DNA of 36,252 nucleotides, from contig JAKSLO010000013.1 of the NCBI GenBank assembly GCA_024401185.1, positions 1-36,252 of the forward strand, written 5' to 3'. This stretch comes from Bacteroidaceae bacterium. Its GTDB lineage: Bacteria; Bacteroidota; Bacteroidia; Bacteroidales; Bacteroidaceae. Made by a program: the position numbers and the translations under genes. The notes below the pieces were generated by a model that was given only the letters and a program-made list of their open reading frames with translations, was not told the origin of the DNA and searched no databases. This document shows positions 1-10,021 of this stretch, in pieces (within the stretch, counting starts at the first letter, position 1; every line of letters begins with the position of its first letter).

Positions 1-63
1 AAACTGATTTTGGAACCACTACTTTTCAACTAAATTGACGAAGAACCACAAAAACCGATACCC

Positions 64-1821
64 ATGAAGAGACTATTCATCATCATACACCTGCTCATGG
101 CTACAGTAAGCTGTTGGGCAATTGAAATCAACGGCATAGCCTACAAACTCGACAACCATACGAAGACGGCAGAGGTGACGCCCAAAGCTTCGGAATACGC
201 CGGTACGATAAGCATCCCTTCCACCATAACCTACTATGGCACAGACTATACCGTAACAAGCATCGGGGAGGAGGCTTTCGCAAACTGTACAGGCCTGAAC
301 ATGGTGAACATCCCCAACACCGTCACGAACATTGACCTGTTTGCCTTCCTGAACTGCAGCAGTCTGGCATCGGTGAACATCCCCAACTCCGTCACGAACA
401 TAGGCTTCAGTGCCTTTGCTGCCTGTAGCGGCCTGACTGCAGTAGTCATTCCCACTTCAGTAACAAGTATTGGGAAAGAAGTATTCGCAGGGTGCGACGG
501 TCTGACCTCGATAGTGGTAGAAAGCGGAAACAGCACATACGACAGCAGGGAGGGCTGCAATGCCATCATCGAAACGGCCACACACACCCTGGTGGTTGGT
601 TGCAGAAACACAGACATTCCCCACACCGTGACAAGCATTGCAGAGAAGGCATTCTTCGAGTGCAGCACCCTTACAGCCATCGACATACCTCACTCCGTGA
701 CGAGCATCGGCGAGGAGGCGTTTGCAGGCTGCTACTTCGTGCAAGGCAATTTCAAGAACCACAGCCTGTGCAGTTCACACGACCTATGGGGAGCCAAGCT
801 CTGCGACTACGACCAGGCCGACGGCTTACTGGTGAACGACCACACTGCCATTGGCTGCCGGTCGTCTGCCACCTCGATAACCATACCACCCACGGTGCAG
901 AGCATCGGCAACTATGCCTTCGCACATTGCAAAAGACTGACATCGGTAAGCATAGGTGCCTCTGTGATGAGCATCGGCGAGGAGATCTTCTCGGGATGCG
1001 ACCAGCTGACCACCATCGTGGTGGCAGCCGACAACGCCACGTACGACAGCAGGGAGGACTGTAATGCCATCATCGAGACACCCACCAACACCCTGGTGGT
1101 GGGCTGCAAGAACACGGTCATACCAGGCACGGTGACAAGCATCGGCGAAAAAGCATTCTACGAGTGTAGCAACCTATCCCTCATGAACATCCCCCACTCC
1201 GTGACATGTATCGGAGACGAAGCATTCTCAGGCTGCAGCAAGATGGCATCAGTGAACATACCCACCTCGGTGACCTACATCGGCTACTGCGCCTTCGCAG
1301 ACTGCAGCAACCTGAAGTCGATGAACATACCTGCCTCGGTGACGGAGATTGGCGATAACGCCTTCTGGCGGTGCTTCTTCACGAAGAACAACCTAAAGAT
1401 GCAGATTGCAGGTGCTTCTGAGGACTTGTGGGGAGCCTTTCTGTGCGACTATGAACAGACAGACGGATTGCTGGTGAAGGGAAGTACGGCCATAGGTTGC
1501 CGTCCTTCTGCCACCTCGGTAATCATCCCCAATACAGTAAACTGCATTGCAGAGAAAGCCTTTGCGGGGTGTGAGCATCTGACTTCGGTAACCATACCCA
1601 GTTGCGTAACCACCATCGAGGATGACGCATTCTTTGAGTGCGCTTCCCTAAAGAAGGTAATCAATCTGTCAGCCACTCCCCAGAGCCTTATTTCCTCAAG
1701 CACCTTCACTACTTACGGCACGCTTTATGTACCTCAAGGCAGTCTTCCAGCCTACAAGGATGCCGAATACTGGAAGGACTTCAGCATTGAGGAAATGAAC
1801 AGCAACGAAAAGCCTTCATAA
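64..1821 (+). CDS. BspA-family leucine-rich repeat surface protein
   Basis: A 585-residue exported protein with a Sec-type signal peptide (about residues 1-19, ending CWA before IEINGIAY). The body consists of LRR_5/BspA-type repeats of about 23 residues with the pattern IPxSVTxIGxxAFxxCxxL. BspA-like proteins of oral and gut Bacteroidales bind host matrix proteins or other bacteria; that role is family knowledge and is not shown here. Two non-LRR islands recur: a block with TYDSRE..CNAIIET (near residues 144-210 and 312-378) and a block with DLWGA.LCDY..DGLLV (starting at residues 240 and 454). The C-terminus has the usual cap with TLYVPQGSLPAYKDA. I see no type IX sorting domain and no lipobox, so the anchoring mode is unknown. 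The upstream 63 bases contain only a weak promoter-like match (TTTG at 9-12, TAAATTG at 31-37). The gene converges on tamL. Confidence 0.92.
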   Translation: MKRLFIIIHLLMATVSCWAIEINGIAYKLDNHTKTAEVTPKASEYAGTISIPSTITYYGTDYTVTSIGEEAFANCTGLNMVNIPNTVTNIDLFAFLNCSSLASVNIPNSVTNIGFSAFAACSGLTAVVIPTSVTSIGKEVFAGCDGLTSIVVESGNSTYDSREGCNAIIETATHTLVVGCRNTDIPHTVTSIAEKAFFECSTLTAIDIPHSVTSIGEEAFAGCYFVQGNFKNHSLCSSHDLWGAKLCDYDQADGLLVNDHTAIGCRSSATSITIPPTVQSIGNYAFAHCKRLTSVSIGASVMSIGEEIFSGCDQLTTIVVAADNATYDSREDCNAIIETPTNTLVVGCKNTVIPGTVTSIGEKAFYECSNLSLMNIPHSVTCIGDEAFSGCSKMASVNIPTSVTYIGYCAFADCSNLKSMNIPASVTEIGDNAFWRCFFTKNNLKMQIAGASEDLWGAFLCDYEQTDGLLVKGSTAIGCRPSATSVIIPNTVNCIAEKAFAGCEHLTSVTIPSCVTTIEDDAFFECASLKKVINLSATPQSLISSSTFTTYGTLYVPQGSLPAYKDAEYWKDFSIEEMNSNEKPS

Positions 1822-1979
1822 TTCACAATTCACAATTAGCATTGCTGATTGTTATAGGTCGATGGGATTCCTCACTCTTTCGGAAGGTATTGTGAATTAT
1901 GCATTGTCCATTGTGAATTGTGAAGGCCGAAAGGATAGACGAAGTCAATTATGAATTGTGAATTATGAATTGTGAATTA
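1819..1979. repeat. Nested inverted-repeat element filling the bspA-tamL spacer
   Basis: The spacer between the two convergent genes is bounded by 19-base arms, 1819-1837 (TAATTCACAATTCACAATT) and 1961-1979, which are inverted copies matching at 18 of 19 positions. The first three bases of the left arm are the stop codon of the BspA-like gene, and the last three bases of the right arm are the stop codon of tamL on the other strand. A second pair of arms (CTTTCGG 1877-1883, CCGAAAG 1927-1933) lies inside, along with further ATTGTGAATT copies. It may act as a bidirectional terminator, although no long T-tract is present. Similar AATTCACAATT-type repeats are, as far as I recall, common between genes in Bacteroidales. 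Confidence 0.75.
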
Positions 1980-4514
1980 GAAAGGATAGCCAATGGCAAA
2001 ATGATAGCCAAGCGACTTGCTAAAGCGGGTCATGTTGTAATAGCTCTTCTTGCCCGTGTCATAAGGGGCGTGAAGACCTACGCCCACATCGAAACGCACC
2101 ACGATAAAGTCAAGGTCATAACGAAGACCTACTCCAGTGCCTAATGCCAGTTGCTTGCCCAGGTTACGGAGAGAGAAGCCTCCACCTGGATGATCGGCAT
2201 TATTGTTCATGAGCCACACATTACCACAATCCAAAAAGGCGGCTCCAGCCAGACTGCCCACAATGGGGAAACGAGCCTCCACGTTAGCCTCAAACTTCAG
2301 GTCGCCCACCTGATCAACATAGCTGTAACGACCATTTGAGGGATGGTAAGAACCTGGACCAATGCTACGCACCGAGAAGGCACGAATACTGTTGGCACCA
2401 CCAATGGAGAAGAGGTCATTATAGGGGGCTATGGTGGCATTGCCATAGCTATAGACAGCACCCAACATGATGCGTCCAGCCAACTGCAGGTTGGTATTGC
2501 CCACATAATGACTCTTGGTGAACTCAGCCACCGCCTTGACATACTGGGCGAAAGGCACGCCAAAGAGTTGCTTGTCCTTCTGGTTGAAAGACTTACCAAA
2601 ACAAGAGTAGATGCCACTGGTCACGTTTCCAGCCTCTTTAAGCGTAAAGGTAAAGGTACCCGGATGACGTGATTTCGGACGGCTCTGCGAGCTAAGCACA
2701 TACTGCATGGAGGGCACAAACTGATTACGCATACTGACGTACAAGGCCTGATTGGCATTGACGATGCTGTCGAACTGCTCGGTAGTGTGAAGCTGCAGGT
2801 TGTAGTCAAGACGGAAGGGGGTGAATTCGTGCTTTATGCCACGTTTACGCTGATACGTCAGTACCACACGGGCACCAAACGACACACGACCGAAATATCC
2901 AGCACGATTAAGCCAGTTAGCATCGAGTTTGAACGAAGTACTCGACAAGGCCTTGCGAGTGAACTTATTGGCCAGCCTGCCCAACTTAATATAAGGGTAG
3001 TCGAGGCTCAACGAGGTACCATACTCATAACTATTCATCAGACTTGAATTGCCTTGCAGGTCGGAACCTGTCTGCCACTCGTAACTGCCATATACTTGAA
3101 AGTTAAGCGATTCGGCTCCATGAAAGGCATTACGCTTGGTCATGCCGAAACTCAGTCCCGGACCTATGAGTCCATTACTCTTGGTCGAAGCATTGGCCTT
3201 GAACTCAGCATCGTAGGGCTTGTCGAGCACACAATGTATGTTGACATCGAGCGAGTCGCAGGTATCGGTGCTATCCTTAGGCACATAGCCAATGGCCACT
3301 TGTGAGAAGATGCCCAATGCACCCAGCTTCTCCTGCATAAGGTCGGCTATACGTTGATTGTACAGGTCACCCTTCTTGAAGAACACATGACGACGCAGGA
3401 TGCGGAATCGCACACTGGGCTTATGCTTGCCACTGACATCGACAAAACGCATGCGTACACCGCTATTTCCACGCCGTCCGCCCACAGAGTCATTGAACTC
3501 ATACCCACGACGAGAGTCGTAAAGGTGGAAGGTTGCATTGCGCATGTAGTAGCGACGCGAAGCCGTAGGAGGCAACACACGCGAGGGCACTACCTGCAAC
3601 TGTACCCAGTCGGGCCGTTGCAGAGTGTCGGCACGATAGGTAAAGAAAGTGGGTTGACAATAGTAATATCCGTTGTTACGGAAAAGCGTGTTCAAGCGGT
3701 TACGCTCAGCATCAAGACTGGCAGCCGTAAAGGGGGCTCCGCGATGCAAGAGCGACTCACGATAGTGCGCCTTGATGAGCGAATCGGCATCAGTTGAGAA
3801 ACGCAGGTAGGCGATGCTGTCGAGACGGTAGAGCTGACGTGGATACACGGTATAGGCCACCTTTGACTTGCGTGGATTCTTCTGAGGAACAAGCTCGTAT
3901 GACACCTCGCCACGGAAGAAGCCAAAATTGTGCAACACATTCTGAGCCACGCGGGTGCGAAGCGTAGGATTGATGGTGCTGATGCACTTGGGTGTAGCGG
4001 CAAAGGTATTGAACATCCATTTGCCAAAGCGGTTCTTACTGCCCACAAAACTATTGTATGCCCACAAGCCGATGGGCAAAGGGAAACGGTACTTGGCACT
4101 ACCCAGAAGGGAGTTGTTGGGAGCAATGCTGAGCACAGCATTCACCTCATCGCGAGCCACCCCAACGGTCTCGTCAATCATCTCACGCTCTGCCCTGATG
4201 GAGTCGCGCGCTGCCTTGGTAAACTCGTCGAGGTCAACATCTGGCACAGCGTTCATGATGCCCTCACCACTAAGCACACGCTCCACCGTCTTGTAGGCAT
4301 CGTCGATGGCAGTAATCACACCCTCTTCGGCACGCTTGTGCTTCTTCTTCAACTTCTTACTCTTTTGTCCATACGAGATGTCCACGATTCCCGTGTACAA
4401 CACCTCACCCTCGGGCAGGTTGGCCGTAGTGGAACAGTTTTCGAGGCTTATGACAGGCAGCAACGCAAGAAGAAGTGCCACAAGCTTGTGATATGTTTGG
4501 CAAAATGCTTTCAT
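1977..4514 (-). CDS. tamL: TamL, lipid-anchored Omp85-family outer-membrane assembly protein
   Basis: An 845-residue Omp85/BamA-superfamily protein. The N-terminus has a hydrophobic signal followed by Cys27 in the context SLENC, a loose lipobox of the kind seen in Bacteroidetes TamL, the lipoprotein version of TamA. POTRA-like segments occupy roughly residues 200-440, including RRHVFFKKGDLYNQ. The C-terminal 16-strand barrel region contains the L6-loop motif as IGGANSIRAF (about residues 704-713, where BamA has RGF/RGY), and the protein ends in aromatic Phe (GYPF), as expected for a barrel signal. It should work with TamB to insert or assemble outer-membrane components. Its ATG overlaps the tamB stop by four bases, so the two are probably translationally coupled. 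It is the last gene of the operon. Confidence 0.9.
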   Translation of the reverse strand: MKAFCQTYHKLVALLLALLPVISLENCSTTANLPEGEVLYTGIVDISYGQKSKKLKKKHKRAEEGVITAIDDAYKTVERVLSGEGIMNAVPDVDLDEFTKAARDSIRAEREMIDETVGVARDEVNAVLSIAPNNSLLGSAKYRFPLPIGLWAYNSFVGSKNRFGKWMFNTFAATPKCISTINPTLRTRVAQNVLHNFGFFRGEVSYELVPQKNPRKSKVAYTVYPRQLYRLDSIAYLRFSTDADSLIKAHYRESLLHRGAPFTAASLDAERNRLNTLFRNNGYYYCQPTFFTYRADTLQRPDWVQLQVVPSRVLPPTASRRYYMRNATFHLYDSRRGYEFNDSVGGRRGNSGVRMRFVDVSGKHKPSVRFRILRRHVFFKKGDLYNQRIADLMQEKLGALGIFSQVAIGYVPKDSTDTCDSLDVNIHCVLDKPYDAEFKANASTKSNGLIGPGLSFGMTKRNAFHGAESLNFQVYGSYEWQTGSDLQGNSSLMNSYEYGTSLSLDYPYIKLGRLANKFTRKALSSTSFKLDANWLNRAGYFGRVSFGARVVLTYQRKRGIKHEFTPFRLDYNLQLHTTEQFDSIVNANQALYVSMRNQFVPSMQYVLSSQSRPKSRHPGTFTFTLKEAGNVTSGIYSCFGKSFNQKDKQLFGVPFAQYVKAVAEFTKSHYVGNTNLQLAGRIMLGAVYSYGNATIAPYNDLFSIGGANSIRAFSVRSIGPGSYHPSNGRYSYVDQVGDLKFEANVEARFPIVGSLAGAAFLDCGNVWLMNNNADHPGGGFSLRNLGKQLALGTGVGLRYDLDFIVVRFDVGVGLHAPYDTGKKSYYNMTRFSKSLGYHFAIGYPF

Positions 4515-7500
4515 TCTTCAGTTTCCTCCTTTTTCTTGGGAGTGCGGAACAGGAACAACTCACCCAGACGCTCGGTCTTGCGGCGAAGCACCAATCCGGC
4601 ACCCATCTCAATTATCTTACCCTCGAGTACCGACTCATTGTTATTGTCATAGTAAAGAGTGACGTAGCGTGTGGCCGACTTGTCCAGTCGGTATTCTATG
4701 CTGACATTGTCAATAATGCTCTGTCCGGTATTGACAGCCTCACTGCCCGAGCTAACCTTACCGCCCACAATAAGACTGATGCGGTTACCCCAGAAACGCT
4801 TGGCAAAACGGAAGCTGTAGTCGGTGGTGACGGAACCCGAACCGGTAGCATTATTAGCCACACCGAAACTAAGGTCAACAGAATTGAGTGCCTTACCCGT
4901 AATGGTAGCTATCTGACTCTGCAAGAAGGCGTTGAGGGCATTGGCAGTATTGAATCCACCACCATTGCCACCCTCGACAAGATACATACCGGTGGTCATT
5001 AGCGTCACTGCCACCCTACCTCGCTGCTCAGGCGTCATCTGGGCTATCTCGTTCTGCACATTCATATCCTCGGGAGCAGCAAGAGTAAACTCGAGTCCCA
5101 TGTTGTTCAACGTCTGACTGATGGCAATACCCACGTCGAACGCCACAGAACGTGGTGTTTCGTTCTCTATCACGCTACTATTGACACGCTCGGAGGCACT
5201 AATGTTTAGATGGGGATTGCCCACATCACCCGAGAACTCTACATAACTGCCGTTCTTGATGACACAATCCTTCAGGGAGATGAGCATAAGGGTATACGTC
5301 ATGGACCCCTGCAGAATGGTATAGCGGCCGAACATCTGCATGCCGCGAGTCTCGTCGTACGACATCACAAGGTCGCCACCACCCTCAAGCTTGACGTAGT
5401 TCACGCCATCCTCGCTGAGCAGACAATGCACCATAGCACCTTGGTCGATGCTGACGTTGATACGCATTCTGAGATTGCTGGGTGGCACGAACTCTGGCTC
5501 TTCCACCTCAATAGTATCGCTGAAATCACAGAAGGTAACAAGGTCTGCCATTTCATCCTCTACGGTAATGGGCGAATCGAGAAGCACATACGTCACACTG
5601 GTATTGCCCAACACACCAAGTTTACCGGTCACGTTAAGATTATTGGTGGTTCCGGTGGCACGTGCATCCAGATCCACATACACTTTACCATAAGCAGCCA
5701 CCTTACGACTCTTCTGCGCATTTATCAGTTCAAAGTTCTTGGCCTTGGCGCTCACATCGAGCGTGATGTGAGAGAGGTCATAGAAATCGATGACACCATC
5801 GAGCGTGAGGGGAGTAGCACCCTGCGTATAGGCACGCAACTTATTAATATTGAGGTGGCTTCCTGCCACTTGTATGCTATCATCCTCGATGCGCATGTTT
5901 ATGCTGTACATCGGTGAAAGGACGTGCATGGCTGACGTGACGATGCTGCCATCGACACGAGGTTTGGAAGTGCTGCCCGTAACATGTACGTCACCCAGAA
6001 GATGACCCGTAAGGTTGACCGTCTCGTCCAGGAAACCATTGGCCAAGTCAAGAGGGAAATGCTCAAACGTGGCATTAGCATCCAAACGGTCGTCATGACC
6101 GAGATCCTCATACAAACCATTGAAGCTCAGCACTTGGTCATCATTCTGTGTCAGGAATCCGTCCACATAGTGCGTACCATCTTCATTAGGCATGTAAGCA
6201 GCATTCAAACCGATGTTGCCCATGTCGCACCCCTCATAGGTCATTTGCTGAACATTCAAGTCAGCCATCAAACTGGTGACGCTTTGCATCTGCTGATAGT
6301 GAAGGTCACCATGAAGGAATCCTGTGATGCGAGGCATATAAGGAATGACGGAGCACAACTCGCCAAGATTGAGTCGATTGACAGAGGCTGTGAGGTCTTG
6401 GTCGGAATCCTCGTTGGGGGTGGAGTACACCTTCAGACCGGTGCCATCGTCGGCCACCAGGTCGAGGTTGGCATCCATGCGTCCGTCCTTCTTCAGTTCA
6501 AAGAAGTTATCCTCGTTGAGCGTGAAATGCCTGTAGGCCAGCACAGGACGATAGGGAGTGAGATGCAAACGCTTGTTGCCCTCGCTGAAAATGAGCTGTG
6601 CTCCCATATCAACTCCAGTCTTGCGATTGGCATCAAGGAAGAGTATGCCAAAACCTACCTTGCGTGGCGTGATGTTGGCCATCATACGTGCGTCGAACGT
6701 GGCATCCTTGTTCTTCTTGCCATTACGCACCCGTGCATCCAGATTCATTCCGACAGAGTCTTGGAAGATTCTGAAGCTGATGGTATCGAGTACAATAGAA
6801 CCTGTGTTGGTGGTATGCAGATAGCCCTCGCCATCGATACCCGTAACGGGATTGGTATGAAGGTCAATATCGAGCTCGCGATACGAGTAACCCGTCATCA
6901 TGGCAAGGATGTTAGCCATAGGGTTACGCTGACCACTCTGAACACAGAGGTCAACGGTGGGTAGCAATGGAATGAGTTTAGCACGATTGAAGTTCTTGGT
7001 AAGTACCTGCTGACTCAAACTGTCGGCATAGGTAGCTCCCTTTTCCATCAGGCGCTCAAGACCATCAGTGGCATTCAAGCGGAACAACAGATCGCCTGCC
7101 GAAAGGAAGGCGTAGGTGGTGTCGGGAGTAAGAAACGCCTCCATACTGATGTCGCGAGGATAGAAAACGGAATCACGCACGGCCAACTGTATGGCGGTAA
7201 TATCGCCTTTGGCGAAATGCTCGTCACGGAAATTAGAACTACCATTCATGTGCATGGTCATGGACGCCTTCAGAGGCTTCTTGGTCACACCCAGGGTGTA
7301 GAGGTCAAGTCCCCTCATATCGAAAGCAAACGAGGCACTATCCACCTTGTGCTGCCTTAACATCCACTCCACGCAACCGTCAGCATTCACAAGGTCACCA
7401 CCGCTATAGAAGTTGACCGAGCCAACGCCTTTGACAAGCGAGGCATCGATGTTGACCTTACCGCACTCGGCAGAGCCATAGTGTGCACTTGGCACTTTGA

Positions 7501-9217
7501 CGTATGCACGCAGTTGGGTATGGTCAGAAAGGAAATCGAAACCAGAACCCTTCACGTCTGCATTGGCAGAAACCACACAGGCTGAGTCCATTGACACAAA
7601 ACGGCTCACCACAAAGCGGTTCATATCCAATCTGCCCTCATAGGCATTGCGCCCCATATCATACTGTCCCTTGACATTCAGCACACCACTACCCTGTCTT
7701 ACCTGCATGTCTGCACGATACAAGTCTCCAGCCACATGGGTATTGCCCGTTACATCCATAGCAGGCAAATTGAAGCCAGTCAAGCCCAGCATACGTTTTA
7801 CGAGCGTAAGATCACCTGTATGCACCTCCCAGTCAAGGTCAGCCCCCAAGGATGCGTTTTGAGCCATGAGGTTGAGTGCACCACCACGCACGGTGGCATC
7901 TACCATGTTGGGCATCACGACACGGAAGGACTTCACGTCCACCTTGTCCACATTGCCCGTTATATCCACCTCTGCCGTAAGCATTACGTCTGGGTATTGT
8001 TCCCGTATGCTTTGAGGCAATCCCTCACCCACAAAGTACATCACATCCTGCTTACTGAAATTAGCAGAGAGCTTCACATCCATCCTGCCAGAAGAGCTTA
8101 CGCCCGATGTACTCTTGCCCTGCGCCGCGGGTCCAACTGCCCCACCCTGCTCACGAGGAACAAGGGCTGTCCAATCAACATCGGCCCATGCCTTAAACTG
8201 ACTTGTTGGCGTCTTGAGCAAGGCATCATCTATCACAATGCCCGTGGCATCAAGTTCCACATCTGCCGACAGCTGATCGAGTTGAAAACCACATTTCTCC
8301 TTAAAGCATAGTGAGGACAGAGTGGTCTTCAAGTGGTTGGCACTAAGGTCGTAGTCAATAGAAGGCAGGGAGAGTTTCATACCAGAAAGCAAGAGATGGT
8401 TAAAATCCATGCCCTGAACTTTTGGTTCATAGTTCTGGTCGTAACGTATATAGTCAGCATTCAGGTTAAGCTTGGCTACCTGAAGCACATTCTTTGCGAG
8501 GTCGAAACTTCCACTCTTCAAATCAAGATTCTCGATGCCTGTACGTACCGACATGGTATCGTTGGCTGTATGGAAGGCTATGCGGCTATCGCCTATCTGC
8601 ACATTAGCGAAGGCTATCTGCCACGTTGTAGGCTCACTTGTGGTGGTATCTATCACCACCGTATCTTGCAAGGCAATGTCAAGGTCACATCCCATCAAGC
8701 GTGTGGCTGTGATATTGACTTTGCTCTCCTTGATTTCCAAGTCGTGAGCATCCAAATAGAAGTTGTCGAGACTGCCACGCATCTTCATCGTTGCCACCAG
8801 GTCATGCGTGTCCACCACGGCATCGTTGAGGGTAAAAGCATCCACGCCCACCTTCATGCCAAACAGGCCACAAAGATCGAGGTCGAGCACGCAACTCTTT
8901 ACGGCCAGCACGGTGTCATTGGCACGCTGCTGCACACATAGATCCTGCAATTCGACGTCTAAAGGGAACTTGATGCGTAGGCGCTCCACGCTTACCTGCA
9001 TGCCAGTCTCTTCGCTTAGCTTGTCGCAGGCATAGCCTACAGCCCAGTCCTGCACAAAGGGGATGTAGAGAAGAATGGTGAGTATCAGGAACAGAACAAT
9101 AGGACTTAGAAGGACATAAACCACCCAACGCAAAAAACGTGACATAGGGCCACGCTTCTTCTTGACCTCCTTTTCTGGTATTTCGGGAGGTTCAGGCGCA
9201 ACAACAGTCTTTTCCAT
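4511..9217 (-). CDS. tamB: TamB, translocation and assembly module (AsmA-like/DUF490)
   Basis: A very long periplasmic protein (1568 residues from the chosen start) with an N-terminal membrane anchor (about residues 30-52, WVVYVLLSPIVLFLIL) after a short charged cytoplasmic tail. It continues as repetitive beta-rich AsmA/TamB sequence and ends with a TamB C-terminal domain (FSGDVGNPHLNISASERV; SLIVGGKVSSG). TamB proteins form a hydrophobic groove spanning the periplasm and, with TamA/TamL, support outer-membrane protein assembly and probably phospholipid transport. An in-frame ATG at 9370 would add 51 residues, but it lies inside the upstream pseudouridine synthase gene, and that segment is cysteine-containing and non-hydrophobic. 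The ATG at 9217 gives a normal anchored N-terminus and a 110-base spacer. The stop overlaps the tamL start. Confidence 0.9.
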   Translation of the reverse strand: MEKTVVAPEPPEIPEKEVKKKRGPMSRFLRWVVYVLLSPIVLFLILTILLYIPFVQDWAVGYACDKLSEETGMQVSVERLRIKFPLDVELQDLCVQQRANDTVLAVKSCVLDLDLCGLFGMKVGVDAFTLNDAVVDTHDLVATMKMRGSLDNFYLDAHDLEIKESKVNITATRLMGCDLDIALQDTVVIDTTTSEPTTWQIAFANVQIGDSRIAFHTANDTMSVRTGIENLDLKSGSFDLAKNVLQVAKLNLNADYIRYDQNYEPKVQGMDFNHLLLSGMKLSLPSIDYDLSANHLKTTLSSLCFKEKCGFQLDQLSADVELDATGIVIDDALLKTPTSQFKAWADVDWTALVPREQGGAVGPAAQGKSTSGVSSSGRMDVKLSANFSKQDVMYFVGEGLPQSIREQYPDVMLTAEVDITGNVDKVDVKSFRVVMPNMVDATVRGGALNLMAQNASLGADLDWEVHTGDLTLVKRMLGLTGFNLPAMDVTGNTHVAGDLYRADMQVRQGSGVLNVKGQYDMGRNAYEGRLDMNRFVVSRFVSMDSACVVSANADVKGSGFDFLSDHTQLRAYVKVPSAHYGSAECGKVNIDASLVKGVGSVNFYSGGDLVNADGCVEWMLRQHKVDSASFAFDMRGLDLYTLGVTKKPLKASMTMHMNGSSNFRDEHFAKGDITAIQLAVRDSVFYPRDISMEAFLTPDTTYAFLSAGDLLFRLNATDGLERLMEKGATYADSLSQQVLTKNFNRAKLIPLLPTVDLCVQSGQRNPMANILAMMTGYSYRELDIDLHTNPVTGIDGEGYLHTTNTGSIVLDTISFRIFQDSVGMNLDARVRNGKKNKDATFDARMMANITPRKVGFGILFLDANRKTGVDMGAQLIFSEGNKRLHLTPYRPVLAYRHFTLNEDNFFELKKDGRMDANLDLVADDGTGLKVYSTPNEDSDQDLTASVNRLNLGELCSVIPYMPRITGFLHGDLHYQQMQSVTSLMADLNVQQMTYEGCDMGNIGLNAAYMPNEDGTHYVDGFLTQNDDQVLSFNGLYEDLGHDDRLDANATFEHFPLDLANGFLDETVNLTGHLLGDVHVTGSTSKPRVDGSIVTSAMHVLSPMYSINMRIEDDSIQVAGSHLNINKLRAYTQGATPLTLDGVIDFYDLSHITLDVSAKAKNFELINAQKSRKVAAYGKVYVDLDARATGTTNNLNVTGKLGVLGNTSVTYVLLDSPITVEDEMADLVTFCDFSDTIEVEEPEFVPPSNLRMRINVSIDQGAMVHCLLSEDGVNYVKLEGGGDLVMSYDETRGMQMFGRYTILQGSMTYTLMLISLKDCVIKNGSYVEFSGDVGNPHLNISASERVNSSVIENETPRSVAFDVGIAISQTLNNMGLEFTLAAPEDMNVQNEIAQMTPEQRGRVAVTLMTTGMYLVEGGNGGGFNTANALNAFLQSQIATITGKALNSVDLSFGVANNATGSGSVTTDYSFRFAKRFWGNRISLIVGGKVSSGSEAVNTGQSIIDNVSIEYRLDKSATRYVTLYYDNNNESVLEGKIIEMGAGLVLRRKTERLGELFLFRTPKKKEETEE

Positions 9218-9327
9218 ATCCTGTTCTTGCGGGTTTAGGTTAATTCTTTTCTCGTCTTCTTCCAATGTTCTCTGTTCTATATGAGTTTGTATAATCTGCC
9301 TATAACGAAAACAGGCTGTAAAGATGG

Positions 9328-10017
9328 TTAGTGATTGAGGCTCATGCATTCGTCGTCCATAGCCTTCCACAACCTGTCATCAGGAACTTTGGCTATGACA
9401 TCGATGGGCAGCTTTGACACAGGATGTTCAAATTGCAGACGGTGGGCATGCAAACAGATGCTTCCATCAGGATTGCTTCGTGCACTACCATACTTCAAGT
9501 CTCCCTTGATAGGACATCCCATCTTACTCAACTGGCATCGTATCTGGTGATGACGCCCTGTGTGAAGTTCCACCTCAAGCAACCAATAACGGTCTGATTT
9601 GGCAATAAGCTTGTAATCGAGTACGGCCTTCTTGCTGTTAGGAACCTCCCGGTCATAAGCACGGGCTTTGTTGGTCTTTTCATCACGAGTAAGCCAATGG
9701 GTGAGCGTGCCTTCTGTCTGCAGAGGAGGATTTGTAACGATGGCCCAATAGGTCTTCTGTATCGCGCGCGTACGAAACATCTCACTCAATCTGCTTAAAG
9801 CCTTACTGGTGCGGGCAAACAACACCACACCGCTAACGGGACGGTCAAGACGATGCACCACCCCTAAAAACACATTGCCAGGCTTATGGTATCGCTCGGC
9901 AATATATTGCTTTACTGTCTCCGAGAGCGGGGTATCGCCGGTCTTATCGCCCTGCACGATCTCCCCCGCACTCTTGGAAACAATAATCACATGATTATCT
10001 TCGTAAAGTACTTTCAC
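9328..10017 (-). CDS. RluA-family RNA pseudouridine synthase
   Basis: A 229-residue pseudouridine synthase that isomerises uridines in rRNA or tRNA. The catalytic motif is HRLDRPVSG (residues 55-63) with the nucleophilic Asp58, and the second family motif is GRHHQIRCQL. The protein starts directly in the catalytic domain (MKVLYEDNHVIIVSK), so it lacks the N-terminal S4 domain of RluC/RluD and resembles short RluA/TruC-type enzymes. The exact RNA target cannot be read from sequence. It starts only 4 bases after the fabG stop, so it is almost certainly cotranscribed with fabG, and tamB follows after 110 bases. Confidence 0.9.
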   Translation of the reverse strand: MKVLYEDNHVIIVSKSAGEIVQGDKTGDTPLSETVKQYIAERYHKPGNVFLGVVHRLDRPVSGVVLFARTSKALSRLSEMFRTRAIQKTYWAIVTNPPLQTEGTLTHWLTRDEKTNKARAYDREVPNSKKAVLDYKLIAKSDRYWLLEVELHTGRHHQIRCQLSKMGCPIKGDLKYGSARSNPDGSICLHAHRLQFEHPVSKLPIDVIAKVPDDRLWKAMDDECMSLNH

Positions 10018-10021
10018 AAAA

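Noticed and set aside
5984-6964. A 326-codon open frame antisense to tamB, and several others of 190-240 codons in the same region
   Set aside because: It lies wholly inside a well-supported 1568-residue gene, and its translation has no recognisable domain, signal or natural composition. Long antisense frames are expected in long genes of this codon usage.
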